From contig DNHN01000370.1 of assembly GCA_003485825.1 (NCBI GenBank), positions 1 through 7,719 of the forward strand: a stretch of 7,719 bases of DNA. The letters are read 5' to 3'. Below the pieces are notes generated by a model. The model did no database searches and was not told the origin of the DNA. It was given only the letters and a program-made list of their open reading frames with translations. The position numbers and the translations under genes were made by a program. Source of the DNA: Bacteroidota bacterium. GTDB taxonomy: Bacteria; Bacteroidota; Bacteroidia; NS11-12g; UBA9320. Shown in pieces: positions 1 to 5,649 of this stretch; the first letter of the stretch is position 1, and each line of letters begins with the position of its first letter.

Positions 1-238
1 CCTTTAGCACGGCAAACCGTTCCAGTTTTACGCCATTTTTTGTGTATCTGTATCTGCACGTTCCAACCACGTGTTGATCTACAAGTGCAGCAAGGTGTTC
101 ACTGGAGTCTTCATATTCATCATATTCTCGACTCTTGGGCACATTTTGTTCCAGTACAAATACATTACTACGTACTTCAAAAATAGCGTCACGCAAATCC
201 GCGCTCTGTGCTGGCTGAATAATTATACTTTTAACCAC
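1..238 (-). CDS. GNAT family N-acetyltransferase, 5' part (cut by left window edge)
   Basis: The complement of 238-1 stays open for 79 codons from a GTG start and leaves the window. The product resembles GNAT acetyltransferases of the ElaA/YjcF type, which move an acetyl group from acetyl-CoA to an amine; the substrate cannot be told. Visible family features are IFEVRSNVFVLEQNVP (residues 19-34), the acidic EYDEYEDSSEHL stretch (38-49), the strand VVGTCRYR (57-64) and KLERFAVLK (71-79), which normally comes just before the acetyl-CoA-binding R/Q-x-x-G-x-G/A loop. That loop lies outside the window. GTG at 238 is chosen because the frame holds no nearer ATG and a -7 box ends eight bases upstream. 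It is divergent from accD. The family call is fairly sure; the start is less so. Confidence 0.8.
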   Translation of the reverse strand, partial: MVKSIIIQPAQSADLRDAIFEVRSNVFVLEQNVPKSREYDEYEDSSEHLAALVDQHVVGTCRYRYTKNGVKLERFAVLK

Positions 239-246
239 TAGAAATA

Positions 247-254
247 CAAATGTA
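247..254 (-). promoter_or_regulatory. -7 promoter box of the GNAT gene
   Basis: The minus strand reads TACATTTG, a match to the Bacteroidota TAnnTTTG box, ending eight bases before the GTG start. This predicts a transcript with almost no leader. No clear -33 TTG element was found. Confidence 0.5.
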
Positions 255-270
255 GGTATTAAAAAAAATG

Positions 271-278
271 TACTTTTG
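271..278 (+). promoter_or_regulatory. -7 promoter box of accD
   Basis: TACTTTTG matches TAnnTTTG. It lies 82 bases before the accD ATG and would give a leader of about 75 bases. It is back to back with the GNAT box at 247-254, so the two promoters are divergent. No clear -33 element was found. Confidence 0.5.
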
Positions 279-305
279 CCATCTAAACATTAGAAATAAA
301 TACGC

Positions 306-341
306 AGCGTCTCTGTATTTTTAAAGAATACGGTAAACGCT
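306..341 (+). promoter_or_regulatory. Possible hairpin in the accD leader
   Basis: AGCGT (306-310) can pair with ACGCT (337-341), and inside it GTATT (315-319) with AATAC (327-331), separated by an internal loop of 4 and 5 bases. The structure sits between the -7 box and the GGAG at 348-351. It has no T-tract, so it is not a terminator. A role in accD expression is only inferred. Confidence 0.3.
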
Positions 342-347
342 CGTGAC

Positions 348-351
348 GGAG
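348..351 (+). promoter_or_regulatory. Shine-Dalgarno site of accD
   Basis: GGAG lies nine bases before the ATG at 361. It supports that start over the in-frame GTG at 343, which lies upstream of the site. Such sites are uncommon in Bacteroidota, where A-rich leaders are usual. Confidence 0.6.
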
Positions 352-360
352 ATAAAAGTA

Positions 361-1230
361 ATGAGTTGGTTTAAGCGAGTAAAAGAAGGAATCTTAACAA
401 AAACACAGGACAAGAAACCTACACCAGACGGGCTTTGGTATAAATGTACTGAATGCAAGGAGCCTACGAGTACGAAGGAGTTTGAACTCAATATGTGGGT
501 ATGTCCTAAGTGTAATAATCACAGTAGAATAGGAAGCAGAGAATACTTCGAAATCCTTTTTGACGATGGTAAATTCAAAGAAATGGACGCCAACCTAAGT
601 TCTGGCGATCCACTAAAATTTGAGGATACCAAGCCTTACCCAGACAGACTAGTAGCCTCTCAAAAAAAGACAGGTCTTACAGATGCGGTTCGCACTGCTA
701 CAGGTAAAATACATGGAATCAAAGTAAGTATGGCTGTAATGGACTTCGCTTTCATAGGGGGATCTATGGGTAGTGTAGTTGGAGAAAAAATAGCCCGAGC
801 TATAGATACAGCTTTAGAAAATAAAACGCCTATGATTATCATCTCTAAAAGTGGTGGTGCTCGTATGATGGAAGCTGCATTTTCACTTATGCAAATGGCT
901 AAAACATCTGCTAAGCTAGCGCTCCTGGCAGAGGCTAAGTTACCGTACATATCGATACTCACGGATCCTACTACAGGAGGTATTACCGCATCATTTGCTA
1001 TGCTTGGGGACATTAATATAGCAGAGCCAAAAGCGCTTATAGGATTTGCCGGACCAAGAGTTATCAAAGAAACCATAGGAAAGGATCTTCCAGAAGGTTT
1101 TCAACGTTCTGAATTTTTAAAAGAAAAAGGTTTTGTAGACTTTATCGTAGAGCGAAAGGATATGAAACAAAAACTGCACGATGTGCTAAGCATTTATGCA
1201 GTACACAAAAGAGTAGTGAAAACTGCTTAA
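361..1230 (+). CDS. accD: Acetyl-CoA carboxylase carboxyltransferase, beta subunit
   Basis: AccD pairs with AccA to form the carboxyltransferase of acetyl-CoA carboxylase, which moves the carboxyl group from biotin on AccB to acetyl-CoA and makes malonyl-CoA, the first committed step of fatty-acid synthesis. The 289-residue product has the expected length. It carries the N-terminal zinc ribbon C29-x2-C32-x15-C48-x2-C51, then the crotonase-like core with [12 protein letters not shown] (133-144), [11 protein letters not shown] (162-172), [15 protein letters not shown] (203-217) and GFAGPRVI (228-235). ATG 361 gives MSWFKR, the usual AccD N-terminus, and has GGAG upstream; the GTG at 343 would add six atypical residues. 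gcvH follows after 37 bases with no visible terminator, so the two may be co-transcribed. accA, accB and accC are not next to it. Confidence 0.97.
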   Translation: MSWFKRVKEGILTKTQDKKPTPDGLWYKCTECKEPTSTKEFELNMWVCPKCNNHSRIGSREYFEILFDDGKFKEMDANLSSGDPLKFEDTKPYPDRLVASQKKTGLTDAVRTATGKIHGIKVSMAVMDFAFIGGSMGSVVGEKIARAIDTALENKTPMIIISKSGGARMMEAAFSLMQMAKTSAKLALLAEAKLPYISILTDPTTGGITASFAMLGDINIAEPKALIGFAGPRVIKETIGKDLPEGFQRSEFLKEKGFVDFIVERKDMKQKLHDVLSIYAVHKRVVKTA

Positions 1231-1267
1231 AATCATACAATCAAAAACAACTAAACATATCAAATCA

Positions 1268-1648
1268 ATGAATTTCCCAGAAAATTTAAAGTACACAAAA
1301 GAGCACGAATGGATCGCTATCGATGGAGACATTGCTACAGTAGGAGTTACTGATTTTGCGCAATCAGAGCTAGGTGACATCGTATTTGTAGAGATAGAAA
1401 CCGAAGGAGAAACTCTGGCTAAAGATGAAGTATTTGGAACGATAGAAGCTGTAAAAACTGTTTCTGACCTATTTATGCCTCTAAGTGGCGAAATAGTAGA
1501 AATCAATACTGCTTTAGAAGATGCTCCAGAAAGCGTAAACGAAAACCCGTATGATGCAGGATGGATGGTAAAAATCAAACTATCTGACGCTTCTGAAGTA
1601 GACAGCTTAATGGACGTAGCTGCATACAAAGAACTTACAGGTCACTAG
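1268..1648 (+). CDS. gcvH: Glycine cleavage system H protein
   Basis: GcvH is the soluble lipoyl carrier of the glycine cleavage system. Its lipoyl arm takes the aminomethyl group from the P protein (GcvP), presents it to the T protein (GcvT) and is reoxidised by the L protein. The 126-residue product is of normal length. It shows the family N-terminus YTKEHEWI (9-16), VGVTDFAQSELGDIVFVE (25-42), the lipoylation site GTIEAVKTVSDL with K63, and the C-terminal NPYDAGWMVKI. The ATG at 1268 aligns with the normal H-protein start. gcvP and gcvT are not in the window; separate loci are common in Bacteroidota. The VanZ-like gene begins five bases after the stop, which points to a shared transcript. 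Confidence 0.97.
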   Translation: MNFPENLKYTKEHEWIAIDGDIATVGVTDFAQSELGDIVFVEIETEGETLAKDEVFGTIEAVKTVSDLFMPLSGEIVEINTALEDAPESVNENPYDAGWMVKIKLSDASEVDSLMDVAAYKELTGH

Positions 1649-1653
1649 TCTTG

Positions 1654-2058
1654 ATGAAGCTCCAGCGAGCTCACATCCCTGCCGTACTTTGGACGATATT
1701 CATAGCCTCATCGTGTCTTCTTCCTGCAGCTGCATTTCGGAGTTTCAGTTTTGACACGCTAATAGAGCTAGATAAGTTGGTACATTTTACACTCTATGCA
1801 GTATTCATCCTTTTTTGGGCCTTAGCCATCAGAGATATTACGCTGAAGCAAAAGTTACTACTACTATTTGTTGGTATAGCCTACGGAATACTTATAGAGG
1901 TATTGCAAAGCAGTATGTCGCTAGGTCGGAGTTATGACATAGGAGATATAGTGGCAAATACGACAGGATGCATCTTAGGCGTTCTACTTATCACGTTAGC
2001 TCAGCGAAGTATGCCGTTGCTAAAAAAGTATTTACCTTTTCTTAACAAACTATATTAA
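1654..2058 (+). CDS. VanZ-like family membrane protein
   Basis: This 134-residue protein has about four membrane segments (roughly 8-26, 41-60, 66-84 and 100-118). Motifs of the VanZ-like family are present: DKLVHFTLYAVF with H44, GILIEVLQ with E82 and Q85, and GRSYDIGDIVANTTG with R92, D95, D98, N102 and G105. VanZ gives low-level teicoplanin resistance in enterococci, but the role of chromosomal relatives such as this one is unknown, and resistance should not be inferred. ATG 1654 is preferred to the TTG at 1651, which directly precedes it in frame. The gene is tightly packed after gcvH. The gcvH-VanZ pairing is, as I recall it, common in Flavobacteriia, often next to the gliding gene sprA; accD stands in that place here. 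Confidence 0.88.
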   Translation: MKLQRAHIPAVLWTIFIASSCLLPAAAFRSFSFDTLIELDKLVHFTLYAVFILFWALAIRDITLKQKLLLLFVGIAYGILIEVLQSSMSLGRSYDIGDIVANTTGCILGVLLITLAQRSMPLLKKYLPFLNKLY

Positions 2059-2075
2059 CTACTATAAATTTAAGT

Positions 2076-2083
2076 TAATTTTG
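2076..2083 (+). promoter_or_regulatory. -7 promoter box of the TonB-type gene
   Basis: TAATTTTG matches TAnnTTTG and ends 14 bases before the ATG at 2098. The gene may therefore be transcribed on its own as well as by read-through from gcvH and the VanZ-like gene. No convincing -33 element was found. Confidence 0.45.
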
Positions 2084-2097
2084 AAACAAGAATCATT

Positions 2098-2775
2098 ATG
2101 GAAGTAAAAAAGTATTCGAAGCCTGAAGTCAAAAACAAACGGATTGACTTCTTCCTTCTAGGACTTGCTGTTGCTGTAGGAGCAGTTCTTTATGGTTTCA
2201 CGTATACGATATACGATGAAAAACCTGAAGAGCTCGAAAACATCATCATAGAGGAAGACCTAGTAGTGATGGAAAACACCGTACAAGAGAAAAAGCCACC
2301 ACCACCTCCACCACCACCAGAGATAGAAGTGGTAGAAGATGATGAGGAGATAGAAGAAGATCAACCTGAGATTGTAGAAAACGAGGTAGATCAAGACACA
2401 GAAATGGAGGAGTATGAGCAGGAGGAAGAAGAACCGGAAGAGACCAATGAGGTCTTTGAAATCTTTGATGTATCTGAGAAAGCTAGTTTCCCTGGAGGTG
2501 ACGAAGGGCTTCAGCGATTCATCGCCGAAAACATCACTTATCCACCAATGGCTTTAGAGAATGATATGCAAGGTACTATAAATGTAATGTTCGTTGTGGA
2601 CAAAGCAGGAAGAGTAAAAGACATCGCCATTCTTGGAGGAAAAAAAGGTTTCGGACTAGAAGAAGAAGCAATGCGAGTAATCAAAATGACTTCTGGCAAG
2701 TGGAAACCAGCAAAACAACGAGATAAATCAGTGAATATGCGATTTAGAATTCCCGTAAAATTCCAAATCTTCTAA
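2098..2775 (+). CDS. TonB-family energy transducer
   Basis: TonB proteins carry energy from the inner-membrane ExbB/ExbD motor across the periplasm to TonB-dependent outer-membrane receptors. The 225-residue product has the usual order: a short cytoplasmic N-terminus, one membrane anchor (about 17-38), a run of eight prolines (67-74), a very acidic linker (75-126), and the TonB C-terminal domain (about 129-225). The domain shows SFPGGDEGLQRFIAENITYP, the strand GTINVMFVVDKAGRVKDI in two overlapping parts, a GWKP-like GKWKPA and the closing strand RFRIPVKFQIF. These are typical of Bacteroidota energy transducers, which often exist in several copies per genome, so the receptor served is unknown. 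The linker is Glu/Asp-rich instead of the Lys/Pro and Glu/Pro repeats of proteobacterial TonB. exbB and exbD are not in the window. A hairpin terminator follows the stop. Confidence 0.93.
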   Translation: MEVKKYSKPEVKNKRIDFFLLGLAVAVGAVLYGFTYTIYDEKPEELENIIIEEDLVVMENTVQEKKPPPPPPPPEIEVVEDDEEIEEDQPEIVENEVDQDTEMEEYEQEEEEPEETNEVFEIFDVSEKASFPGGDEGLQRFIAENITYPPMALENDMQGTINVMFVVDKAGRVKDIAILGGKKGFGLEEEAMRVIKMTSGKWKPAKQRDKSVNMRFRIPVKFQIF

Positions 2776-2792
2776 TACACTTAACGTATACC

Positions 2793-2829
2793 AAAAAGCC
2801 CGATTATCATTCGATAATCGGGCTTTTTT
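2793..2829 (+). terminator. Intrinsic terminator after the TonB-type gene
   Basis: A perfect 16-bp stem (2793-2808 with 2813-2828) closes a four-base loop and includes the GC-rich core GCCCGATTATC. The right arm ends in six T (2824-2829) and the left arm begins with five A, so it could also act from the other side. It begins 17 bases after the TonB stop. Confidence 0.92.
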
Positions 2830-2830
2830 A

Positions 2831-2995
2831 TGGTCCATTAGTTCGTCATGTGATCTACTACTCTATTGTTATATACATCTGCTTGGAGAGCATCAACGGT
2901 TACCATTGGTCAGACCCAATACAAGCTAAGTGCACTCATGTCCGTAAGACACAGTTGGTCCATTGGCCGATTACCAACCTGTACTGGTATGGCAT
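2831..2995. other. Unassigned DNA between two opposing terminators
   Basis: This stretch lies between the plus-strand terminator of the TonB-type gene and the minus-strand terminator of sucD. A 64-codon plus-strand frame from 2850 runs into the sucD terminator and looks like chance. The minus strand has short open stretches broken by stops. TGGTCCATT occurs at both 2831-2839 and 2956-2964. A hairpin with nine paired bases per arm and one bulged C can form from 2951-2959 and 2973-2982. No TAnnTTTG box, tRNA or known RNA family was recognised. Confidence 0.4.
2951..2982. repeat. Bulged inverted repeat in the convergent gap
   Basis: ACAGTTGGT (2951-2959) pairs with ACCAACCTGT (2973-2982) leaving one C unpaired, around a 13-base loop. 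It has no T-tract on either strand, so it is not an intrinsic terminator. Its function is unknown. Confidence 0.4.
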
Positions 2996-3028
2996 AAAAA
3001 AATGGCTCTTCAGTACTGAAGAGCCATT
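2996..3028 (-). terminator. Intrinsic terminator of sucD
   Basis: Bases 3001-3028 form a perfect 28-base palindrome (arms AATGGCTCTTCAG and its complement around a TA centre). On the minus strand it is followed by seven T (complement of 2996-3002). It begins 26 bases after the sucD stop. The T-run is on the minus side only, so it points to sucD. Confidence 0.9.
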
Positions 3029-3054
3029 CCATAATCTATGCTGATTTAATTTTC

Positions 3055-3924
3055 TTAGCTAAGTACTTCTAGCATCTTAGCTCCTATTCCTGCTGGAGAA
3101 TCAACCACGTGTAGTCCACATTCTCTCATTATTGCTTTTTTAGCAGCGGCAGTATCATCCTCGCCACCTACTATAGCACCTGCGTGACCCATAGTACGTC
3201 CAGCTGGGGCAGTTTCTCCTGCGATGAATCCTACTACTGGCTTCGTGCCAAATTCTTTGATATAGCGAGCAGCTTCAGCTTCCATGCCTCCACCTATTTC
3301 ACCGATCATTACGATTCCCTCTGTTTCTGGGTCGTTCATCAAAAGCTCTACTGCTTCTTTCATAGATGTTCCTATAATAGGATCTCCACCGATACCTATG
3401 GCAGTAGTGCATCCCATACCGGCTTTCACCACTTGGTCTACAGCCTCATACGTAAGTGTACCTGATTTTGACACGATACCTATTTTTCCTTTTTTGAAGA
3501 TAAAGCCTGGCATAATACCCACCTTCGCTTCATCTGTAGTAATGATACCTGGGCAGTTTGGGCCTATAAGTCTACTCTCTGTAGTACTCAAGTATGCTTT
3601 TACTTTTACCATGTCAGCTACAGGTATACCCTCAGTAATACATACGATTACTTTGATACCAGCTTCTGCCGCTTCCATAATAGCATCTGCTGCAAATGGT
3701 GGTGGCACGAAAATGATACTCGTATCTGCACCTGCTACTCTCACAGCTTCATCTACCGTATTAAACACTGGTTTGTCTAAGTGAGTCTGACCTCCCTTAC
3801 CAGGAGTTACTCCTCCCACTACTTGCGTACCATATTCTATCATCTGACCAGCGTGGAATGTACCCTCACTACCAGTGAATCCTTGAACGATTATCTTAGA
3901 ATCTTTATTTACTAAAACTGACAT
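3055..3924 (-). CDS. sucD: Succinyl-CoA synthetase, alpha subunit (ADP-forming)
   Basis: SucD forms succinyl-CoA synthetase with SucC and converts succinyl-CoA, ADP (or GDP) and phosphate to succinate, ATP (or GTP) and CoA in the TCA cycle. The 289-residue product matches the family in length. It shows the CoA-binding [14 protein letters not shown] (15-28), GGVTPGKGG (37-45), GPNCPG with C124, [15 protein letters not shown] (146-160), GEIGG with E209 and [10 protein letters not shown] with H247. H247 corresponds to the histidine phosphorylated in E. coli (H246). The ATG at 3924 gives the usual [10 protein letters not shown] start and lies 14 bases after a -7 box. sucC is not adjacent, unlike the sucCD operon of E. 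coli. The gene is convergent with the TonB-type gene and divergent from the PadR gene, and has its own terminator. Confidence 0.97.
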   Translation of the reverse strand: MSVLVNKDSKIIVQGFTGSEGTFHAGQMIEYGTQVVGGVTPGKGGQTHLDKPVFNTVDEAVRVAGADTSIIFVPPPFAADAIMEAAEAGIKVIVCITEGIPVADMVKVKAYLSTTESRLIGPNCPGIITTDEAKVGIMPGFIFKKGKIGIVSKSGTLTYEAVDQVVKAGMGCTTAIGIGGDPIIGTSMKEAVELLMNDPETEGIVMIGEIGGGMEAEAARYIKEFGTKPVVGFIAGETAPAGRTMGHAGAIVGGEDDTAAAKKAIMRECGLHVVDSPAGIGAKMLEVLS

Positions 3925-3938
3925 AATTTTTCGTGGAG

Positions 3939-3946
3939 CAAAGGTA
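3939..3946 (-). promoter_or_regulatory. -7 promoter box of sucD
   Basis: The minus strand reads TACCTTTG, matching TAnnTTTG, and ends 14 bases before the sucD ATG. A weak TTTC about 18 bases further upstream could serve as the -33 element. Confidence 0.55.
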
Positions 3947-4040
3947 CATTTTTTACCTACATGTGAAAGCGTAAAATCCTAACTCATTACACAACTCTCA
4001 AAGACCACGTTCGTCGGTAAAAATAGCACTTTCGAAAAAC

Positions 4041-4071
4041 AAAAGGTACTTTGTTTTGCATAGTACCTTTT
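4041..4071. promoter_or_regulatory. Inverted repeat, probable PadR operator
   Basis: AAAAGGTACT (4041-4050) and AGTACCTTTT (4062-4071) form a perfect 10-bp inverted repeat around an 11-base spacer. The spacer contains the likely -33 element TTTTG (4054-4058) of the PadR promoter, and the right arm lies between -33 and -7. A dimeric repressor bound here would block transcription. PadR proteins bind such two-fold sites and often control their own genes. That this PadR binds here is inferred. A factor-independent terminator is unlikely, as the arms are AT-rich and the site is upstream of a gene. Confidence 0.55.
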
Positions 4072-4087
4072 TATAGCCATATATTTG
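4054..4087 (+). promoter_or_regulatory. Promoter of the PadR-PspC operon
   Basis: The -33 element TTTTG (4054-4058) and the -7 box TATATTTG (4080-4087) are 21 bases apart, within the Bacteroidota range. The -7 box ends nine bases before the ATG at 4097, so the leader should be at most a few bases. It is the best complete promoter in the window. Confidence 0.65.
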
Positions 4088-4096
4088 CATAACATA

Positions 4097-4426
4097 ATGA
4101 AGATAGAAAATACACAATCTCAAATGCGAAAGGGGGTACTCGAGTACTGCATACTTACCCTAGCCAGCACTGGTGAGGTATATGCTTCTGACATAATCAC
4201 ACACCTGAAGGAAGCCAAGCTCATCGTAGTAGAGGGCACACTATATCCACTACTTACTCGACTCAAAAATGCAGGACTACTCAAATACGAGTGGAAAGAA
4301 AGCGACCAAGGACCCCCACGCAAGTACTACTCACTTACAGAAGAAGGAACAAAATTTAACAGTCAATTAGCAGATACTTGGACTGAACTCAGCAACTCCG
4401 TAAACCAATTAACTCAATTAAAATGA
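4097..4426 (+). CDS. PadR-family transcriptional regulator
   Basis: PadR proteins are dimeric winged-helix repressors, many controlling membrane or detoxification genes. The 109-residue product is a short PadR with the N-terminal domain and only a short C-terminal helix. Conserved features are MRKGVLEYCILTLA (10-23), YASDIITHL (29-37), the recognition-helix region VVEGTLYPLLTRLKNAGLL (44-62) and the wing GPPRKYYSLTEEG (72-84). ATG 4097 is chosen over an in-frame TTG at 4085, which lies inside the -7 box and would not be transcribed. Its stop overlaps the next start as ATGA, so translation of the PspC gene is probably coupled. In Bacteroidota a PadR gene is often found directly before a PspC-domain gene. 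An inverted repeat over its promoter suggests self-repression. The inducing signal is not visible. Confidence 0.93.
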   Translation: MKIENTQSQMRKGVLEYCILTLASTGEVYASDIITHLKEAKLIVVEGTLYPLLTRLKNAGLLKYEWKESDQGPPRKYYSLTEEGTKFNSQLADTWTELSNSVNQLTQLK

Positions 4427-5631
4427 ATAAAATAATCCAAATAAACCTCGCAGGACAAGCCGTCTCTATAGACGAAAAGGCATACCAATCACTTTCACAC
4501 TACCTCCAAACACTAGAAAACCACTTCTCTACTACAATAGACGGCCGTGAAATACTCACAGACATAGAGGCTAGGATAGCAGAGCTATTCTTTGGCAAAA
4601 TCAGAAAAGGCAATGCCTTTATCAATGAAAGCGATGTAGCGGAAGCCATCCAACTCATGGGAACAGCTGAAGACATGGACATAGATGAAGACCCAGATAC
4701 TCAACACCATCAGCAGGCTGCTAATCCAAGCAGTAAAAAACTCTACAGGGATACCGATGACCGAGTGTTGGGAGGAGTATGTAGTGGCCTAGGTGCATAT
4801 TTCGGTATGGACACCTCAGTCGTCCGAATTCTGGCAGTGCTACTCATACTATTCACAGGCATACCGCTTATTGCTTACTTTGTCCTTTGGGCTATCCTCC
4901 CTGAGGCTACTACTCCAGAAGATCGCTCTCGCATGAAAGGTGGGAACACCACTATAAACGACATTGTAAACAGTGTACGACAAGAGGCCACAGATGTAGC
5001 TCGGAATGTGAAAAACGAGGCCACCAACGTAGCTGATAACCTAAAAAAAAAATCTAATTTTTCGAACTCAGCAAAATCAGTAACCTCCGGAATACAACAA
5101 ATCGTCACGTTTTTAGCTAAAATTTTTGGAGCAGGAGTCTTAATATTTTTAGTAACTACGGGTATAGCATTCACCGTATTTCTCTTGGCAAATGCTACGG
5201 GGGGATTTCATTTTAACCCCGGGAATGGTGACATCTTGACTCCATCCATCCTCAAGTCACCTACACTAAACTGGCTGTTTAGCCTATCGCTCCTTAGCCT
5301 TATCCTTATTCCGATTGGGACTATTTGCTACGCAATTATCTTATTCCTATTTAATAGTGCACTACACATTAATGTGAAAGCCGTCTTCTTATCTTGGCTC
5401 ATATGTCTTGCTATGTTCATAGGTATATCCATATACTCCGCCGGTAATGTTAACATAAACTCTTTCCGTCAATTTGGCGAAACGCTAAAAGAAAGATCGA
5501 GCTATGACATTGATATCAAAATCAAAGAGATACCTCCTATCCCACTAACACCTGATGCAGATACAGCGCTAAAAGACACTGAAGAGCGGTCCATAACCGA
5601 CACGCTACTTATAACTACAGAACTTTTATAA
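4423..5631 (+). CDS. PspC-domain inner-membrane protein
   Basis: The 402-residue product is probably an envelope-stress or membrane-associated partner of the PadR regulator; the exact role is unknown. Residues 1-85 form a soluble N-terminal region (MNKIIQINLAGQAVSIDE start, later DIEARIAELF) typical of Bacteroidota PspC proteins. The PspC domain spans about 105-163: KLYRDTDDRVLGGVCSGLGAYFG, given in its parts 106-117 and 118-128, then a hydrophobic segment 135-159 ending WAILPE. Next come three 11-residue helical repeats (177-209). Three further hydrophobic segments follow (about 228-256, 284-311 and 318-340), then a polar tail. PspC of enterobacteria is a small toxin-buffering and PspA-regulating membrane protein, so this is a much longer form. 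The start overlaps the PadR stop. An A10 tract lies within codons 207-210. No terminator follows. Confidence 0.85.
   Translation: MNKIIQINLAGQAVSIDEKAYQSLSHYLQTLENHFSTTIDGREILTDIEARIAELFFGKIRKGNAFINESDVAEAIQLMGTAEDMDIDEDPDTQHHQQAANPSSKKLYRDTDDRVLGGVCSGLGAYFGMDTSVVRILAVLLILFTGIPLIAYFVLWAILPEATTPEDRSRMKGGNTTINDIVNSVRQEATDVARNVKNEATNVADNLKKKSNFSNSAKSVTSGIQQIVTFLAKIFGAGVLIFLVTTGIAFTVFLLANATGGFHFNPGNGDILTPSILKSPTLNWLFSLSLLSLILIPIGTICYAIILFLFNSALHINVKAVFLSWLICLAMFIGISIYSAGNVNINSFRQFGETLKERSSYDIDIKIKEIPPIPLTPDADTALKDTEERSITDTLLITTELL
4951..5049 (+). repeat. Three 11-residue (33-bp) repeats in the PspC protein
   Basis: Residues 177-187 (TINDIVNSVRQ), 188-198 (EATDVARNVKN) and 199-209 (EATNVADNLKK) align without gaps, keeping Asp/Asn at place 4, Ile/Val at place 5, Val/Leu at place 9 and Arg/Lys at place 10. 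The spacing suggests an amphipathic helix or hendecad coiled coil between the PspC domain and the later membrane segments. The second and third copies are clearly related; the first is more diverged. Confidence 0.6.
5043..5052 (+). repeat. A10 homopolymer inside the PspC gene
   Basis: Ten A in a row cover the end of codon 207 and the three lysine codons 208-210. Gain of one A puts TAA two codons later; loss of one A reaches TAA after about ten codons. It could therefore be a slippage site that switches off the C-terminal membrane half. Confidence 0.5.
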
Positions 5632-5637
5632 TGCATG

Positions 5638-5645
5638 TACATTTG
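5638..5645 (+). promoter_or_regulatory. -7 promoter box of the deiodinase-like gene
   Basis: TACATTTG matches TAnnTTTG and ends four bases before the ATG at 5650, so the message should begin at or next to the start codon. The in-frame ATG at 5635 lies upstream of the box and is unlikely to be used from this promoter. No -33 element was seen. Confidence 0.5.
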
Positions 5646-5649
5646 TACT

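Noticed and set aside
343..360. GTG 343 as the accD start
   Set aside because: The extra six residues are not typical of AccD, and the GGAG at 348-351 sits downstream of this GTG, correctly spaced for the ATG at 361.
660..1076. Minus-strand open frame of 138 codons
   Set aside because: It lies antisense inside accD, which has full family motifs, and its product resembles nothing known.
1186..1629. Minus-strand open frame of 147 codons
   Set aside because: It is antisense to gcvH and is explained by that gene's codon use.
1651..2058. VanZ-like gene as a glycopeptide-resistance determinant
   Set aside because: No other van genes are present, and chromosomal VanZ-like proteins are widespread in Bacteroidota without any known resistance role.
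2850..3044. Plus-strand open frame of 64 codons in the convergent gap
   Set aside because: It has a GTG start, no -7 box, starts just after a terminator and ends beyond the palindrome of the sucD terminator. The composition looks random.
3284..3784. Plus-strand open frame of 166 codons
   Set aside because: It is antisense to sucD, with no promoter and no recognisable domain; the frame at 3184-3465 is rejected for the same reason.
4041..4071. Inverted repeat as an intrinsic terminator of an upstream gene
   Set aside because: No plus-strand gene ends before it; sucD runs the other way, and the repeat overlaps a good promoter.
4085..4096. TTG 4085 as the PadR start
   Set aside because: It lies within the -7 box TATATTTG and so would precede the transcript from that promoter.
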